Below, piece by piece: positions 16,168 through 24,810 of a stretch of DNA of 64,000 bases (the stretch's first letter is position 1; each line of letters starts with the position of its first letter). The stretch spans positions 5,270,001 through 5,334,000 of the forward strand of contig NZ_CP048397.1 of the NCBI RefSeq assembly GCF_010384365.1, in the 5' to 3' direction. The notes below the pieces were generated by a model. That model did no database searches and was not told where the DNA came from. It worked only from the letters and a program-made list of their open reading frames with translations. A program made the translations under genes and the position numbers. The stretch comes from Streptomyces sp. S4.7. Lineage in GTDB: Bacteria; Actinomycetota; Actinomycetes; Streptomycetales; Streptomycetaceae.

Positions 16168-19100
16168 CTAGCTGTCGGACGGCTTGCCACCCGTACGAGT
16201 AACACCCGCCGTCGCACCAGCCTTGACGTTACCCCCGCCGGAGCCGCTGCCAGAACCCGTCTTGCCACTCGCGGCCGGAGTCTCGAAGGATTCCAACGCT
16301 TCCAACACGTCCTGCACACGAGAGATCTCGGCCTGGATGTCCTCGCGCCTGCGAACGAGGACGTCGAGTTCACGCCGGCCCTCCTCGACGGTCCGGGCCG
16401 CCTGCGCCTCGGCGTCCGCGAGCAACTTCTCACCCGCACGGGTCAGTTCGGCCTTCTTCAGCTCCGCTTCCTTCAGCAGCGCCTCGGCCTTCTTCACCGC
16501 CGCGATTCGGACCTTGCTCGCTTCCGAACCGGCCTCCGCCACCAGCGACTTGGCCTTCTCCGCCGCCTCCGCCTGCTGCTCGGTGGCCGCCTTGACCAGC
16601 TTGTCGACGCGTTCGCCCGCGTTCTTCATCTGCTCGGCCGTCTCGCGCCGCGCCCGCTCGTGCAGTTGGTCGATCTCGCCCTCGACCCGCACCCGCATCT
16701 CCTCGGTGCGTTCGCGGATCGCCGTGGCGTCGTTGCGCGCCCCGACCAGCAACTCGTCGGCGTCCGTACGGGCCTTCTCCACCAGGGAGTTGCCCTCCAC
16801 CGTCGCGTCCGCGTGGATCCGCGCCGCCTCGGAGCGCGCGGCGCCCACCATCGCGTCGGCCTGCGCCTCCGCCTCGGTGGCGGCGCGCAGCGCCTCCTCC
16901 TGGGCCTTGTTGATGAGCTGGTCGGCCTGCTCGGCCGCGTCGCCGCGGCGCTTGGACGCGCTCGCCCGCGCGTCGTCGAGCAGCCGGTCCGACTCCGTGA
17001 TGGCCTCGCTGATGGTCTGTTCGGCCGATGCGTCGGCGTCCGCCTTGACCCGCTCCGCCTCCGCGCGCAGCCGTTCGGCCGCCCGCTGGGCCGAGTTGAC
17101 GGTGTCGGCGGCCTCGGCGCGCATACGCTCCGATTCGCTCGTCGCCTCGCCGATGAGCCGGTCCGCCTGCTCCGCCGCGTCGCCCCGGATGCGGTTGGCG
17201 TCGTCGCGCGCCTCCTGGCGGGCGCGTGCGGCGTCCTGCTCGGCGGTGGCCAGGGAGTCCGACGCCTCGGTCCGCAGCCGCTGCGCGTACTCGGAGCTCT
17301 CCGCGCGCAGCCGCTCCGCCTCCGCGACCGCCTCGCCGACGGTGCGCTCGGCGTGCGCCCGCGCCGCCTCGGTCTCCTCCTGGGCGCGGCCCCGCAGCCG
17401 CGTCACGTCCTCCGCGGCGCGCTCGCGCTCCGCGTACGCGTCGGAGCGGACCCGGTCCGCCTCCTCCTGCGCCTGCGACCTCGTCCGCTCGGCCGCGTGC
17501 TCGGCGGCGGAGCGCAGTCCCGCGATCTCCTGCTCGGCCTGGTCGTGCAGTCCGGCGACCGCGTCCCGTATCTGCTGCGCCGTCTGCTCGGCGGCCGACA
17601 CCATCTCCGTGGCGCGGAGATCGGCCTCCTCGACCAGCCGCGCCGCCTCCGTCTGCGCCTCGTCGACCCGCTTGCGCGCCGACGCCAGCAGCTCCTCGCT
17701 CTGCTCGCGGGCCCGCTCGCGCTCCTGGTCCGCCTCCGTACGGGCGGCCGTCAGCAACTCCTCGGCCTCGCGGCGGCGGCGGCCCGCCTCCTCCTGCGCG
17801 GCGTCCAGCGCCTCGGCCGCCTCGGTCCCCACCCGCTCGGCCGCGGCGGCGGCCTCCGACCGCAGCCGGTCGGCGCTCTCCCGCGCCTCGGACTTGACCC
17901 GCTCGGCCTCCTCGGCGGCCTCGTCCCGCAGCCGTACCGCGGCCGACTCGCCCTCCGCACGGGACTGGGCGGCGTCCGCGGACGCCTCGTCGCGCAGCCG
18001 CTCGGCCTCCTGCTCCGCCTGGGCCTGGAGCGTACGCAGCCGCTCGGCGGCCTCCGCGCGCAGCCGCTCCGTCTCCTCGGCGGCCTCCCGGCGGATCCGC
18101 TCGCTCTCGGCGCGGGCGTCGGTCAGCGCCGACTCCGCGCCGCTCAGGCGCTGTTCGGCCTCGGTGTGCAGGCGGGTCAGCTCGTCGGCGGCCTCGGCCC
18201 TGCGGGCCTCGACCCCGCGCTCCGTCTCCTCGCGCAGCTCGACCGCGGCCCGCTCGGCGGCGGCCTTCGTCTCCTCGGCCTGCTCCTCGCCCTCGGCGCG
18301 CAGCCGGTCCGCCTCGGCGCGGGTGCGCTCCAGGGTCTCCTCGGCCTGCTTGCGCAGCGTCGTGGCGCGCTCGATGGCCTCCGTACGGACCCGCTCGCTG
18401 TCCGTGGACGCGGTGGCGCGCAGCTCGTCGGCGTCGGCGCGGGCCTTGGTCAGCAACTCCTCGGCGGTGCTGGCCGCCTCCTCGATCTGCTGGACGGCCT
18501 CCCGGCGCGCCTCGCCCCGGATGCGCTCGCCCTCGGCGACGGCCTCCGAACGCAGCGTCTCGGCCTCGCCGCGCAGCCGGCGGGCCTCCTCCTGGAGCTC
18601 GACCGTCTTGGCCCGGTACTCCTTGGTGTCGTCCTTGGCCGCGCCCTTCAGCTGGTCGGCCTGTTCGGCCGCCTCGCCGCGCAGCCGGTCCGCCTCGGCC
18701 TCGGCCTCGCTGCGGATGCGCTCGGCCTCCTCGCTCGCGGCGCGGGTGGTGGCCCTGGCGTCGTCGGACGCCTTGGTGAGGACTTCCTCGGCGGTACGGG
18801 CGGCCTTGGCGAGCTGGGCGGCGGTGTCCTCGGAGGCGGCCGTACGGGCCTTCTCCGCCGCCTCGGTGACCATCTTCTCGGCCTCGGCGCGGGCGTCGGC
18901 GAGCGCCTGCTCGGCCTCGGCCTTCAGCGCCTCCGACTCCTTCGTGGCCTCGCCGACGAGCCGGGCGATCTCGGATTTGGCGGTACGGGTGCGCTGCTCG
19001 TACTGGGTCTCGGCGCCGGCCAGCCGTTTGACGGCGGCTTCCTTGGCCTCGGAGACCATCTTCTCGGCCTCGGCGCGGGCCTCGCGCAGCCGCTCGTCCG

Positions 19101-19908
19101 CCTCCTGTATGCGCTGTTCGGCCGACCGGCTCAGCTCGCCCGCCTGCTGGCGCGCCTGGTCGGACTCGGCCGTCGTCGTACTGCGCAGCTGCTCGGCGTG
19201 GCTGGTGGCCTCCTGCGCCTGCGTGGACGCGGCGTTGAGCAGCCGCTCGGCGTCCTTGCGGGCGCGCTGCAGAATCGCCTCGGCCTCCGCGCGGGCGGTC
19301 TCGGCCTCGGCGCCGAGCCGGCGGCGGGCCTCCTCGGCGACCCTCGTGGCCTCCGCGCGGGCGGCGCCCAGGGACTTCTCGGCCTCGGCGCGTGACTCGT
19401 CCAGCAGCCTGCGGGCCTGCGTCTCGGTGCGGCCGCGCAGCTGCTCGGCCCAGGCGACGTTCTCGTTGACGTGCGACTCGACGGTCTGGCGGCGCTCCGC
19501 CAGCTCCTGGTCGAGCCGCTGGCGGCGCTGTACGGCCTCGGCGTGCAGCTCGGCCTGGAGCCTGGCCTGGTGCTCGGCGTGCTCCTGGAGGATGCGCTGC
19601 GTCTGGGCGCGGGCCTCGCGCAGCTCACGCTCGGCGTCGGTGCGCAGCTGGTCGGCCTGGATCTGCGCGTTGCGGAGCATCTGCTCGGCCTGGTAGCCGA
19701 TGTCGGCGTTGTCGTAGGAGGGCCGGGACGCGAGGTTGCGGCGCGCCTCGTGCAGTTTCGCGCGCAGTACTTCGACCTGGTAACCGAGGTCCTCGGCGTG
19801 CTGGACGGCCTTCTCCCGCGCGGTCTTCAGCCGATCCATCTCGGCTTCGAACCGCGAAAGGTGGTCGTCGTCAGCTCGGTGGCTCTCCTGGCGTTCGTAG
19901 CCCCGCAC
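16168..19908 (-). CDS. scy: Scy, giant coiled-coil polarity scaffold
   Basis: About 1246 aa from GTG 19908 (MRGYERQESHRADDDHLSRFEAEMDRLK). A GTG further upstream at 20052 would add 48 poorly conserved, Pro/Gly-rich residues. After a short head with YQVEVLRAKLHEARRNLASRPSYDNAD, the protein is one uninterrupted coiled coil made of degenerate units such as EEAERIRSEAEAEADRLR and AEQADQLI, consistent with long-period coiled-coil repeats. Scy organises the tip polarisome with DivIVA and FilP and sets tip number. The extreme Ala/Glu/Arg bias leaves long open frames on the opposite strand, which are not genes. The repetitive DNA may allow recombination-driven length change. Confidence 0.93.
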   Translation of the reverse strand: MRGYERQESHRADDDHLSRFEAEMDRLKTAREKAVQHAEDLGYQVEVLRAKLHEARRNLASRPSYDNADIGYQAEQMLRNAQIQADQLRTDAERELREARAQTQRILQEHAEHQARLQAELHAEAVQRRQRLDQELAERRQTVESHVNENVAWAEQLRGRTETQARRLLDESRAEAEKSLGAARAEATRVAEEARRRLGAEAETARAEAEAILQRARKDAERLLNAASTQAQEATSHAEQLRSTTTAESDQARQQAGELSRSAEQRIQEADERLREARAEAEKMVSEAKEAAVKRLAGAETQYEQRTRTAKSEIARLVGEATKESEALKAEAEQALADARAEAEKMVTEAAEKARTAASEDTAAQLAKAARTAEEVLTKASDDARATTRAASEEAERIRSEAEAEADRLRGEAAEQADQLKGAAKDDTKEYRAKTVELQEEARRLRGEAETLRSEAVAEGERIRGEARREAVQQIEEAASTAEELLTKARADADELRATASTDSERVRTEAIERATTLRKQAEETLERTRAEADRLRAEGEEQAEETKAAAERAAVELREETERGVEARRAEAADELTRLHTEAEQRLSGAESALTDARAESERIRREAAEETERLRAEAAERLRTLQAQAEQEAERLRDEASADAAQSRAEGESAAVRLRDEAAEEAERVKSEARESADRLRSEAAAAAERVGTEAAEALDAAQEEAGRRRREAEELLTAARTEADQERERAREQSEELLASARKRVDEAQTEAARLVEEADLRATEMVSAAEQTAQQIRDAVAGLHDQAEQEIAGLRSAAEHAAERTRSQAQEEADRVRSDAYAERERAAEDVTRLRGRAQEETEAARAHAERTVGEAVAEAERLRAESSEYAQRLRTEASDSLATAEQDAARARQEARDDANRIRGDAAEQADRLIGEATSESERMRAEAADTVNSAQRAAERLRAEAERVKADADASAEQTISEAITESDRLLDDARASASKRRGDAAEQADQLINKAQEEALRAATEAEAQADAMVGAARSEAARIHADATVEGNSLVEKARTDADELLVGARNDATAIRERTEEMRVRVEGEIDQLHERARRETAEQMKNAGERVDKLVKAATEQQAEAAEKAKSLVAEAGSEASKVRIAAVKKAEALLKEAELKKAELTRAGEKLLADAEAQAARTVEEGRRELDVLVRRREDIQAEISRVQDVLEALESFETPAASGKTGSGSGSGGGNVKAGATAGVTRTGGKPSDS

Positions 19909-20077
19909 TGCGCGGTCCCATCCGTCCCCTGGTCGCAACTCTGGCAACTCCGCATTCGACACCGCCCGACGGGCGAACGGCCCCCCGGGGAATGGTGACA
20001 GATCATCGGCCGAGGCGCCGCCCCGACCCGGCCCCGGCCCGGAGCGGCCCACTCTACCGGGCCGGGAATCGTTCGGG

Positions 20078-20515
20078 TCAGTGCTCTTGGGGCTTCGCCG
20101 CCGAGGTGACGAGTTCCGTCAGGACTCCGTGACAGTCCTTGGGATGGAGAAACGTGATGCGCGAGCCCATCGAACCTGTGCGCGGCTCGTCGTACAGGAC
20201 CCGTACGCCCTTCTCCCTGATCGACTCCGAGTCGCCGTCGACATCGGCGGTGCCGAAGGCGATGTGGTGGACCCCCTCGCCGTTCTTGGCCAGCCACTTG
20301 CCCACGGCCGAGTCCTCGCGGACCGGTTCGAGCAGCTGGAGGTACGAGGCCGCGCCGTCCGAGGTCTCGTTGATCTTGAGCATGGCCTCCCGTACGCCCT
20401 GCTCCTCGTTGACCTCGGTGTGGAACACCTCGAAGCCGTAGGTGGCCCGGTAGAACTCGACGGTGGCGTCGAGGTCGTGACAGGCGATTCCGATGTGGTC
20501 GATTCGCGTCAGCAT
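20078..20515 (-). CDS. mce: Methylmalonyl-CoA epimerase
   Basis: A 145-aa vicinal-oxygen-chelate protein from ATG 20515 (MLTRIDHIGIACHDL); a GTG two codons earlier is possible. Metal ligands fit the family: His in IDHIGIAC, Gln in SYLQLLEP, His in GVHHIAFG and Glu in GVLTELV. It interconverts (2R)- and (2S)-methylmalonyl-CoA, linking mutase output to carboxylases and polyketide supply. It is divergent from the thiolase gene at 20657 and close to meaB, so the cluster handles C3-C4 acyl-CoA interconversion. Its 3' end lies just beyond the scy start region. Confidence 0.93.
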   Translation of the reverse strand: MLTRIDHIGIACHDLDATVEFYRATYGFEVFHTEVNEEQGVREAMLKINETSDGAASYLQLLEPVREDSAVGKWLAKNGEGVHHIAFGTADVDGDSESIREKGVRVLYDEPRTGSMGSRITFLHPKDCHGVLTELVTSAAKPQEH

Positions 20516-20656
20516 GCGCACAGTGCAGCGCCAACCGCCCGGTTACGCAACGTGCGCGCCGTCACACTCGTTGCCAGGTGACCCGGGACCTGAGTGGTCA
20601 GTACATTTGGTGAACCCTCGTTAACCCCCAATCGTCAGGCAAAGGGGTCCCATCTC

Positions 20657-21859
20657 ATGCCGGATTCGAACAAGACCACCTCCGTCATCGTCGCCGGTGC
20701 GCGCACGCCCATGGGCAGGCTGCTCGGGTCGCTGAAGTCCTTCTCCGGCGCCGATCTCGGCGGCTTCGCCATCAAGGCCGCGCTGGAGCGGGCCGGTGTC
20801 ACCGGTGCGCAGGTGCAGTACGTGATCATGGGGCAGGTGCTCCAGGCCGGGGCGGGCCAGATCCCGGCGCGACAGGCCGCCGTCAAGGCCGGTGTCCCGA
20901 TGGACGTTCCCGCGCTCACGATCAACAAGGTCTGTCTCTCCGGCCTCGACGCGATCGCGCTGGCCGACCAGCTGATCCGCGCCGGCGAGTTCGACATCGT
21001 GGTCGCGGGCGGCCAGGAGTCCATGACCAACGCGCCGCATCTGCTGCCGAAGTCCCGTGAGGGCTACAAGTACGGCGCGATCGAGATGCTCGACGCGATG
21101 GCGTACGACGGTCTGACCGACCCCTTCGAGTCCATCGCCATGGGCGCCTCCACGGAGAAGCACAACACCCGTCTCGCGATCGCGAGGCCCGAGCAGGACG
21201 AGGTCGCGGCGCAGTCGCACCAGCGGGCCGCCGCCGCGCAGAAGAACGGTGTCTTCCAGGCCGAGATCACGCCCGTCGAGATTCCGCAGCGCAAGGGCGA
21301 CCCGGTGGTCTTCGACCAGGACGAGGGCATCCGTCCCGAGACCACCGTCGAGTCCCTGGGCCGGCTGCGGCCCGCCTTCGCCAAGGACGGCACGATCACG
21401 GCGGGGTCCGCGTCGCAGATCTCCGACGGCGCGGCGGCCGTCGTGGTCATGAGCAAGGCCAAGGCGCTGGAGCTGGGCCTGGAGTGGATCGCGGAGATCG
21501 GCGCGCACGGCAATGTGGCGGGGCCGGACAACTCGCTCCAGTCGCAGCCCGCGAACGCGATCAGGCACGCGCTGAAGAAGGAGGGCATCGCCGTCGACGA
21601 CCTGGACCTGATCGAGATGAACGAGGCGTTCGCCGCGGTCGCCGTCCAGTCGACGAAGGAGCTGGGCGTGTCCCCTGAAAAGGTGAACGTGAACGGCGGC
21701 GCGATCGCCCTCGGTCACCCGATCGGCATGTCCGGCGCCCGGCTGGTGCTGCACCTGGCGCTCGAACTGAAGCGGCGCGGCGGCGGCGTGGGCGCGGCGG
21801 CGCTCTGCGGCGGCGGCGGCCAGGGCGACGCGCTGATCGTGCGGGTGCCGCGGGCGTGA
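20657..21859 (+). CDS. Acetyl-CoA C-acetyltransferase (thiolase)
   Basis: A 400-aa thiolase starting MPDSNKTTSVIVAGARTPMG, ATG 20657 after AAAGGGG. The nucleophile is C93 in KVCLSG; the second-half motifs NEAFA, GHPIGMSGAR and CGGGGQGDA are intact. It condenses two acetyl-CoA to acetoacetyl-CoA, or the reverse. Together with a 3-hydroxybutyryl-CoA dehydrogenase it opens the route to crotonyl- and butyryl-CoA, which feed the ethylmalonyl-CoA and isobutyryl-CoA mutase reactions. It is followed by meaB 81 bp later, probably co-transcribed. Confidence 0.95.
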   Translation: MPDSNKTTSVIVAGARTPMGRLLGSLKSFSGADLGGFAIKAALERAGVTGAQVQYVIMGQVLQAGAGQIPARQAAVKAGVPMDVPALTINKVCLSGLDAIALADQLIRAGEFDIVVAGGQESMTNAPHLLPKSREGYKYGAIEMLDAMAYDGLTDPFESIAMGASTEKHNTRLAIARPEQDEVAAQSHQRAAAAQKNGVFQAEITPVEIPQRKGDPVVFDQDEGIRPETTVESLGRLRPAFAKDGTITAGSASQISDGAAAVVVMSKAKALELGLEWIAEIGAHGNVAGPDNSLQSQPANAIRHALKKEGIAVDDLDLIEMNEAFAAVAVQSTKELGVSPEKVNVNGGAIALGHPIGMSGARLVLHLALELKRRGGGVGAAALCGGGGQGDALIVRVPRA

Positions 21860-21940
21860 CGCCGGCGCCGAGGGCGTAGCCGGCAACAGGGTGGCCAGGG
21901 TCGCTGGCAACGGATCGGATCGGAACGGAGCGCGGTACGG

Positions 21941-22900
21941 ATGACGGTGGACGTCCCCCAACTGGTGGCCCAGGCACGGGAAGGCCGGCCCCGGGCGGTG
22001 GCGCGGCTGATCTCGCTGGTCGAAGGGGCGTCGCCGCAACTGCGCGAGGTGATGGCGGCGCTGGCGCCCCTGTCGGGCGGCGCGTACGTCATCGGGCTCA
22101 CCGGTTCGCCCGGTGTCGGCAAGTCGACGACGACATCGGCGCTGGTGTCCGCCTACCGCGGGGCGGGCAAGCGCGTCGGCGTCCTGGCCGTCGACCCGTC
22201 GTCACCCTTCTCCGGCGGCGCGCTGCTCGGGGACCGGGTCCGGATGTCCGACCACGCGTCGGACCCCGGCGTCTACATCCGCTCCATGGCGACCCGCGGC
22301 CATCTCGGCGGGCTCGCCTGGTCGGCGCCGCAGGCGATCAGGGTGCTGGACGCGGCCGGCTGCGACGTGATCCTGGTGGAGACCGTCGGGGTCGGCCAGT
22401 CGGAGGTGGAGATCGCCTCCCAGGCCGACACCTCGGTGGTGCTGCTCGCGCCCGGTATGGGGGACGGCATCCAGGCGGCCAAGGCCGGGATCCTGGAGAT
22501 CGGTGACCTCTACGTCGTGAACAAGGCGGACCGCGACGGCGCCGACGCGACCGCGCGCGAGCTGAACCACATGCTCGGCCTCGGCGAGGCCCGCGGCCCC
22601 GCCGACTGGCGCCCGCCCATCGTCAAGACGGTGGCGGCGCGCAACGAGGGCATCGACGAGTTCGTCGAGGCCCTGGAGAAGCACCGCGCGTGGCTGGAGA
22701 AGCACGACGTGCTCGACCGGCGGCGGGCCCGGCGTGCGGCCCGCGAGGTGGAGACCATCGCCGTCACCGCCCTCCGCGAACGCATCGACGACCTGCGCGG
22801 CGACCGGCGCCTGGGGGCGCTGGCCCAGCGGATCGTCGCGGGCGAACTGGACCCGTACGCGGCGGCCGACGAACTGGTGGCGGGGCTGACGGGCGGCTAG
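21941..22900 (+). CDS. meaB: MeaB-family GTPase, chaperone of B12-dependent acyl-CoA mutases
   Basis: A 319-aa SIMIBI-class GTPase: P-loop GSPGVGKST (55-63), DPSSPFSGGALLGDR switch I region, VETVGVGQSE switch II, NKAD base-recognition motif, and a C-terminal dimerisation arm with ELDPYAAADELV. MeaB gates cofactor loading and protects methylmalonyl-CoA or isobutyryl-CoA mutase. The mutase in this window is icmA at 38476, 15 kb away, but genomic mutases elsewhere may be its client. It is downstream of the thiolase, same strand. Confidence 0.95.
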   Translation: MTVDVPQLVAQAREGRPRAVARLISLVEGASPQLREVMAALAPLSGGAYVIGLTGSPGVGKSTTTSALVSAYRGAGKRVGVLAVDPSSPFSGGALLGDRVRMSDHASDPGVYIRSMATRGHLGGLAWSAPQAIRVLDAAGCDVILVETVGVGQSEVEIASQADTSVVLLAPGMGDGIQAAKAGILEIGDLYVVNKADRDGADATARELNHMLGLGEARGPADWRPPIVKTVAARNEGIDEFVEALEKHRAWLEKHDVLDRRRARRAAREVETIAVTALRERIDDLRGDRRLGALAQRIVAGELDPYAAADELVAGLTGG

Positions 22901-22902
22901 GG

Positions 22903-23071
22903 CCTGTCTTCACACTGGCGTCCGGCTCACGCCGCCTGGCACGCACGCCCGCCGCGTTGTGGGACTCGCCCGAGTACGGCCGGTACGGATGGGATCCTCC
23001 GTCTTGCGATCGCACGCGCCGGACGCCGCGGGCCCCGCCCTGCGGGCGGACGGCGCCGGTTCGAAGACAGG
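22903..23071. repeat. 169-bp element with imperfect terminal inverted repeats (MITE-like)
   Basis: The ends CCTGTCTTC (22903-22911) and GAAGACAGG (23063-23071) are exact inverse complements, and the match continues imperfectly inwards (ACTGGCG against CGCCGGT). No coding content. It begins 3 bp after the meaB stop. Its left end matches the short repeat at 10889. It is probably a non-autonomous repeat or a remnant of one; no transposase is visible. Confidence 0.55.
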
Positions 23072-23091
23072 ACCTGGACCGGCCGGAACGT

Positions 23092-23190
23092 CCCGCCTGG
23101 CCCGCGACGCCCGGCACTCCGCCGCGTTGCCGGAGTCGGCCGAGTACGGCCGGTCCATCCACCACGCCGGTCCTCCGCCTCGCGATGCAC
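23092..23190. repeat. Second, partial copy of the unit inside the 22903 element
   Basis: 23092-23190 repeats the core of the first element (CGCCTGG..CGC, then CGCCGCGTTG, then GGCCGAGTACGGCCGG, then CCTCCG and GCGATGCAC) about 160 bp further on, with several substitutions and small indels. The outer ends are missing. Together the two fill most of the 374-bp gap between meaB and the PepSY gene; no gene is seen there. Confidence 0.55.
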
Positions 23191-23274
23191 CGCGGAACGT
23201 ACCCGGGCGCCGGGCGGGACGCGTGTGCGTCCCGCCCGGCGCCCGGGGTCGACCGCGGCCGGGGGCCGCGGGGC

Positions 23275-24033
23275 TCAGTCGTCGTCGCCGTCGTCATCAC
23301 GGTCGTCGCGGTCGTCGTCCCGGTCGTCGTTGTCGTCCCGGTCCGCGGCCACCGTGCCGGAGGACATGTCGACCGTCACCTCGTGCGTACGGCCGTCGTC
23401 GCCCCGCACCGTCACCTCCCAGTGGTCGGCCTTGCGGTCGTCGTCGTCCGAGTCGATCGACGTCACGGCGCCGGGGTGCTTCTTGAGCGCGGCGGCGGCA
23501 GCCGCCCGGGCGTCCACCTCGGCGCCGCGCACCGCGGCGCGCTCGCGGCGGTCGTCGTCGTCATCGTCGTCGTCGTTGTCCGCGCGGACCGCACCCGTCG
23601 AGGCGTCGACCCGCAGGTCGTACCACTTGCCGTCCTGGCCGATGATGTCGACCTCCCAGTGCCGGCCGGCGGACGAGCGGTCGTCGTCATCGTCGTCGTC
23701 CAGGTCGACGGACTCCACCTTGCCCGGGTGCTGCTTCAGCGCCGCCGCGGCGGCCTGGGCCGCGGTCAGCTTCGAGCCCGCCGCGGAGGTGTCGTCCTTG
23801 CCGTTGCCGCCGCTGTTGCCGGCGCCGTTGTCGTCCCGGTCGTCGTCCGGCTCGTTCCGGTCGTCGCGGTCGTCGCGGTCGTCGCGGTCGTCGTTCACGA
23901 GCGACGCCGAGGAGACCGTCTTCGGCGCGGCGTCCGCGCCGGTGTCGGTGGCACCCGTCGCGACCGCGGTGTACGTACCGCCGCCGATCAGAGCCGCCGC
24001 GGTGATACTGGCGATGACAAGATCGCGCTTCAT
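23275..24033 (-). CDS. Secreted or anchored protein with two PepSY domains and Asp-rich linkers
   Basis: A 252-aa protein from ATG 24033 (MKRDLVIASITAAALIGGGTYTAVATGA), with an N-terminal signal peptide or anchor. A Ser/Asp/Arg-rich region of RDD repeats follows, then two PepSY-like modules: TAAQAAAAALKQHPGKVESVDL ... HWEVDIIGQDGKWYDLRVDASTGAVRAD and ARAAAAAALKKHPGAVTSIDS ... HWEVTVRGDDGRTHEVTVDMSSGTVAAD. The domains are joined and ended by runs of 7-8 aspartates. PepSY domains often inhibit proteases or act in extracytoplasmic sensing; the acidic runs could bind Ca2+ or Mg2+. It is divergent from the two-component genes and is the likely target. Confidence 0.85.
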   Translation of the reverse strand: MKRDLVIASITAAALIGGGTYTAVATGATDTGADAAPKTVSSASLVNDDRDDRDDRDDRNEPDDDRDDNGAGNSGGNGKDDTSAAGSKLTAAQAAAAALKQHPGKVESVDLDDDDDDDRSSAGRHWEVDIIGQDGKWYDLRVDASTGAVRADNDDDDDDDDRRERAAVRGAEVDARAAAAAALKKHPGAVTSIDSDDDDRKADHWEVTVRGDDGRTHEVTVDMSSGTVAADRDDNDDRDDDRDDRDDDGDDD

Positions 24034-24076
24034 GAGGGTTCCTCCCCGTCGGGCCGTTTCGCTTGACCTCAAGCTC

Positions 24077-24125
24077 GCTGACGGAAGCTGAACGCAGCCT
24101 GAAGCCACCTGAAGCCGTCTTCAGG
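24077..24125. promoter_or_regulatory. Periodic direct repeats plus palindrome, candidate response-regulator site
   Basis: Nine-mers GCTGACGGA (24077), GCTGAACGC (24087), CCTGAAGCC (24098) and CCTGAAGCC (24108) recur every 10-11 bp, the spacing used by OmpR-family dimers. The last also forms CCTGAA-6-TTCAGG (24108-24125). The array lies in the 114-bp gap between the divergent PepSY and response-regulator genes. Confidence 0.65.
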
Positions 24126-24147
24126 TTCGTTTTGGGAGGCTGTCCGG

Positions 24148-24810
24148 ATGCGCCTGTTGATTGTTGAGGACGAGAAGCGGCTCGCGGTGTCGCTGGCCAA
24201 GGGCCTGCGGGCCGAGGGCTTCGCCGTGGACGTCGTGCACGACGGCCTCGAAGGGCTCCATCTGGCCGGTGAGGGCGCGTACGACCTGATCGTGCTCGAC
24301 ATCATGCTGCCCGGCATGAACGGCTACCGCCTCTGCGCCGCCCTGCGCGCCGCCGGCAACGACGTACCGATCCTGATGCTGACGGCCAAGGACGGCGAGT
24401 ACGACGAGGCCGAGGGCCTGGACACCGGCGCCGACGACTATCTGACCAAGCCGTTCTCGTACGTCGTGCTCGTCGCGCGGGTCAAGGCGCTCCTGCGCCG
24501 CAGGGGTTCCGCCGGGGCCTCGCCCGTTCTGCGCGTCGGCACACTCAGCGTCGACACCGCGACCCGGCGCGTCCACCGGGGGGACACCGAGATCACCCTC
24601 ACCGCCAAGGAGTTCGCGGTGCTGGAGCAGCTCGCGATCCGGGCGGGACAGGTCGTCGGCAAGCCCGAGATCCTGGAGCACGTCTGGGACTTCGCGTACG
24701 ACGGCGACCCCAACATCATCGAGGTCTACATCAGCGCGCTGCGCCGCAAGCTCGGCGCCACGACGATCCAGACGGTGCGCGGCGCCGGATACCGGCTGGT
24801 CGCCGTATGA
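24148..24810 (+). CDS. OmpR-family response regulator
   Basis: A 220-aa protein. Receiver domain: E7/D8 acidic pair, phospho-acceptor D51 in IVLDIMLPG, TAKD and K104-region LTKPF. C-terminal winged helix: LRVGTLSVDTATRRVHRGDTEITLTAKEFAVLEQL ... NIIEVYISALRRKLG ... TVRGAGYRL. ATG 24148 follows GGGAGG. It overlaps the kinase gene by 4 bp. It is predicted to bind the repeats immediately upstream and to control the divergent PepSY gene and itself. Confidence 0.93.
   Translation: MRLLIVEDEKRLAVSLAKGLRAEGFAVDVVHDGLEGLHLAGEGAYDLIVLDIMLPGMNGYRLCAALRAAGNDVPILMLTAKDGEYDEAEGLDTGADDYLTKPFSYVVLVARVKALLRRRGSAGASPVLRVGTLSVDTATRRVHRGDTEITLTAKEFAVLEQLAIRAGQVVGKPEILEHVWDFAYDGDPNIIEVYISALRRKLGATTIQTVRGAGYRLVAV

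Noticed and set aside
16114..19696. Very long open frames on the plus strand opposite scy (over 1000 codons)
   Set aside because: Their Leu/Arg/Ser-dominated products are the antisense shadow of the Ala/Glu/Arg coiled coil; they lack start signals and recognisable domains.
20522..20656. Consensus promoter for the thiolase gene (GTGACC-18-TACATT)
   Set aside because: The -35 match is poor and many similar matches occur by chance; not listed as a feature.
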